From positions 1 through 35,773 of the forward strand of contig JAFRKO010000017.1 of the NCBI GenBank assembly GCA_017431685.1: a stretch of DNA of 35,773 nt, given 5' to 3'. The notes beneath the pieces are model-generated. The model did not search any database, was not told the origin of the DNA, and saw nothing but the letters and a program-made list of their open reading frames with translations. The first letter of the stretch is position 1. Each line of letters begins with the position of its first letter. Position numbers and translations under genes: made by a program. Below, one piece after another: positions 34,046 to 35,773 of the stretch. Source of the DNA: Mogibacterium sp. (GTDB lineage Bacteria; Bacillota; Clostridia; Peptostreptococcales; Anaerovoracaceae).

Positions 34046-34726
34046 TTAAAAATCATTACCATACCCTGCATCTTTTAGTATCCATTTGCCACCTGTATTT
34101 CTTACAAGGGTCCAACTCCAGCCTGAATATACCGTATTTTCATTAAGAGAGTGATCCTTTAGTTTATCTGCGCTACCTGTTGAAAAAGCCGACATAAGGA
34201 CAATTGCTTCATCTACTCCATACATTTTCTCCCGCTCTTTCATCCTGTGAAATTTGTCGTCACCAAGATACCATATCCCTATCATTTCACAGCCTTTATA
34301 ATGCTTGGCAAAATAGCGCAGTACAACACTTACAGCCTCGTCATAATCTTCTTCAGTATATACTTCAGAATCTATATCTGAAATATAAACATCTTTTGTG
34401 TTCCCATCATTTAAATGAAGGTACACTTCTGCACCAATCACCAAGAGTAATATGCCTATTGCAATTATCATCACAATTTTGCTACGTCTGACTTGTTTCT
34501 GCTCTTTAGTAATCTCACTGACCATTTGTCTGTCTCCTTTCATCATTGCATCCAAAGAAACATCAAAGGTATCGCTTATTAAAACGAGGGTCTCAAGATC
34601 AGGATAGCTCTTACTGTTTTCCCAGTTTGAGATGGTCTGCCGTGTCACACTGCAAATTTCTGCCAGACGTTCCTGTGTAAGGTTGTTATCTTTTCGTATT
34701 TCAGCGATTCTATTACCGAGTTCCAT
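34046..34726 (-). CDS. membrane-anchored XRE-family regulator
   Basis: The 226-residue protein has a Cro/CI helix-turn-helix (about 3-60; LTQERLAEICSVTRQTISNWE), a linker, a membrane helix (84-104), and an outside domain of about 120 residues (VVLRYFAKHYKGCEMIGIWYLG; GWSWTLVRNTGGKWILKD). The outside domain resembles small NTF2-like or DUF4829-type domains, which is a tentative match. The start at 34726 has an AAGGAG site. DNA binding and an external sensor on one chain suggest a one-component surface sensor. Its likely targets are the small membrane protein genes next to it. Confidence 0.88.
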   Translation of the reverse strand: MELGNRIAEIRKDNNLTQERLAEICSVTRQTISNWENSKSYPDLETLVLISDTFDVSLDAMMKGDRQMVSEITKEQKQVRRSKIVMIIAIGILLLVIGAEVYLHLNDGNTKDVYISDIDSEVYTEEDYDEAVSVVLRYFAKHYKGCEMIGIWYLGDDKFHRMKEREKMYGVDEAIVLMSAFSTGSADKLKDHSLNENTVYSGWSWTLVRNTGGKWILKDAGYGNDF

Positions 34727-34837
34727 CTGATGCTCCTTAGATTTGATTTGCATGGTCAGTGTAGGTTCATTGTACATCAGAGTCTATCAAAGAGCGGTTA
34801 CATTCGATGAAATCATTACGCAAAGAATCTTTGCATA

Positions 34838-34866
34838 TAAAAAGCGGCAGCTATTTGCCACCGCTG
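34838..34866 (-). terminator. terminator of the three-small-gene remnant operon
   Basis: On the minus strand AGCGGTGGCA pairs with TGCCGCT (one bulge), followed by TTTTTATAT. It lies about 30 bases after the last remnant gene. Confidence 0.75.
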
Positions 34867-34893
34867 ATGAAAACTGTATCTTGATCTGATCCA

Positions 34894-35058
34894 TCAGACT
34901 GCCCTCACATCCGTGACGATATCATCCTTTATTGGAACAATATCTTTATAATCAGGTAATTTACAGCCCTTAGAGGTAGCATTTCTCTTTTTTTGTAATA
35001 TATCGAATCGGAATCATAGCAGCTCATCAACATATAGTTTCTTAACTGTATCACTCAT
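34894..35058 (-). pseudogene. small gene broken by an in-frame stop
   Basis: The ATG at 35058 overlaps the end of the preceding gene (ATGA). Fourteen codons (MSDTVKKLYVDELL) end in TGA at 35014-35016. The same frame then continues for 38 more sense codons (for example KGCKLPDYKDIVPIKDD) to 34894. It may be a decayed gene of about 53 residues, or a real 14-codon frame. No family is recognised, so confidence is low. Confidence 0.4.
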
Positions 35059-35254
35059 AGATTCTCACCTGCCTCAAGCTGGTCAATAAACAATTGCAGC
35101 TTGTCCATCAATTTCAGTTTACCTGAATAGTATGCATATACGACTTTAGAGCCTTTACGTATATACAAATACTGAATTCATTCTTTGTGTGTGTAGCGAT
35201 CAAAAAATCATCTATGTAGCAATCAAGCCCCATGTCATCCTTAATCCTAGCCAT
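35055..35254 (-). pseudogene. small gene with a one-base frameshift
   Basis: A frame begins at 35254 after AGGAG (MARIKDDMGLDCYIDDFL) and is lost near 35175. In the next frame the sequence RKGSKVVYAYYSGKLKL runs on to a stop at 35055. The total of 200 bases fits a 66-residue protein with one base missing. It is coupled to the following gene by ATGA. The product is unknown; a sequencing error would give the same picture. Confidence 0.55.
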
Positions 35255-35271
35255 TAGTTGTTACTCCTATG

Positions 35272-35439
35272 CTAATAGATTAAACCATCCTCATACTCAA
35301 ACTCTTTTGCAAGAGTGTTGGTTGCGATACACCTTTCAATGTCTGCAATTATTGCTTCACTATCCACAGTTGCGGTTATCATCAGCGGATAGTTTTGCCC
35401 AAAGTGTTCATAGTATTCTTCTAAAGCCTTTTCAAGCAT
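35272..35439 (-). CDS. 55-residue acidic protein of unknown function
   Basis: A short, intact frame starts at the ATG at 35439, with GAGGTGAT seven bases upstream, and ends at TAG 17 bases before the next gene. The protein is acidic (MLEKALEEYYEHFGQNYPLM, ending EYEDGLIY) and probably mostly helical. It heads the set of three tiny coupled genes, a pattern common on mobile elements of gut Clostridia. No homologue is named with confidence. Confidence 0.65.
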   Translation of the reverse strand: MLEKALEEYYEHFGQNYPLMITATVDSEAIIADIERCIATNTLAKEFEYEDGLIY

Positions 35440-35508
35440 TGGATCATCACCTCAAAAAATAACTACAAAATAACTACACTTGATGCCCTTTTTTTACCCT
35501 TTTTTGCC

Positions 35509-35536
35509 ATTATATCATCAATGCATCATGATACAA
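35509..35536 (-). promoter_or_regulatory. promoter of the small-gene remnant operon
   Basis: On the minus strand TTGTAT (35531-35536) and TATAAT (35509-35514) are 16 bases apart. The leader to the 55-residue gene contains two tandem copies of GTAGTTATTTT. Confidence 0.6.
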
Positions 35537-35589
35537 AAGAAGAGGCCTGTACCTTGTAACCGTTGAAATTACTTGGTTTCAGACCTCTT
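35537..35589 (-). terminator. probable terminator beside repeat copy 2
   Basis: On the minus strand an imperfect stem with AAGAGG and CCTCTT ends (plus CTG/CAG and CC/GG inside) precedes CTTTTGTAT. It holds the same place beside copy 2 as the strong terminator does beside copy 1. Confidence 0.5.
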
Positions 35590-35594
35590 GTTTT

Positions 35595-35699
35595 TGGTGG
35601 AGCGTACGAGGCTCGAATTTAGACGCTAATCATGAACACGTTGAAATGAAAGGAGGACAGCACGCCATCTTTTTCCATCCAACCACTCATCCAATCACT
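35595..35699. repeat. 105-base direct repeat, copy 2 (islet boundary)
   Basis: This is the second copy of the element at 32318-32422, in the same orientation. The two copies enclose about 3.2 kb. The last 74 bases of the window beyond it show no gene. Confidence 0.85.
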
Positions 35700-35773
35700 C
35701 GCTCGTACTGGTTGTGTTATGTTATACTGTACGGCTTTTTCTGCTCGTAGTATAGCTTAAATTCCGATTATTC

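Noticed and set aside
35014..35016. TGA read as selenocysteine in the small remnant gene
   Set aside because: No stem-loop of the bacterial SECIS kind is apparent right after the codon, and the neighbouring gene is also frameshifted, so decay is simpler.
35461..35513. A 15-codon basic peptide (MAKKGKKR...) before the 55-residue gene
   Set aside because: Its ATG overlaps the -10 box of the promoter, so it would not be in the transcript, and it has no ribosome site.

Overview
The window reads as the chromosome of a low-to-mid-GC Gram-positive anaerobe of the class Clostridia. Signs of this are strong AGGAGG-type ribosome sites, a perfect CIRCE element, the tig-clpP-clpX-lon-engB order, a TRAP transporter, a large periplasmic-binding hybrid kinase and an iron-sulfur flavoprotein of the enoate reductase type. 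The genus cannot be fixed from the sequence alone.

Region 1 (1-13.4 kb, almost all on the minus strand) is housekeeping. In transcription order it holds a metallo-beta-lactamase/beta-CASP nuclease and murI, then, from a promoter in the end of murI, CYTH protein, tig, clpP, clpX, lon, engB, hpt and a PHP phosphoesterase, closed by a terminator at 2641-2668. After it come a small RinA/ArpU-like protein, a NUDIX ADP-sugar pyrophosphatase, a XerD-like recombinase that has lost several catalytic residues, a 135-base nested inverted repeat, and rplS with its own promoter and 5' hairpin.

Region 2 (13.4-15.9 kb) has an Hsp20 chaperone under a CIRCE operator, a DUF5662-like gene, a probable small RNA with a C-rich terminator loop, and a LysR regulator.

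Region 3 (15.9-25.3 kb) is the most interesting part. A minus-strand series aroE(ydiB-type)-MFS(ydiN-type)-aroD-dctQ-dctM-dctP faces a plus-strand LysR gene followed by a 664-residue FMN/4Fe-4S/FAD reductase. Nearly identical 19-base dyads of the LysR T-N11-A type lie about 65 bases upstream of the predicted starts of both the aroE operon and the reductase gene. This ties transport, dehydrogenase, dehydratase and reductase into one regulon. I infer uptake and anaerobic conversion, possibly reduction, of quinate, shikimate or a related cyclic acid.

Region 4 (25.3-32.2 kb) holds two large membrane sensors on the minus strand: an MscS-type channel with two large extracytoplasmic sensor-like regions, and a 1221-residue hybrid histidine kinase with two solute-binding domains and two receiver domains.

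Region 5 (32.3-35.77 kb) is AT-richer accessory DNA. A 3.2-kb islet lies between two direct copies (about 94% identical) of a 105-base element whose edge resembles the 3' end of a tRNA or tmRNA. It carries small membrane proteins, a lipoprotein, a membrane-anchored XRE regulator, a chimeric duplicated remnant, and a decaying operon of three very small genes. No integrase gene is visible in the islet.
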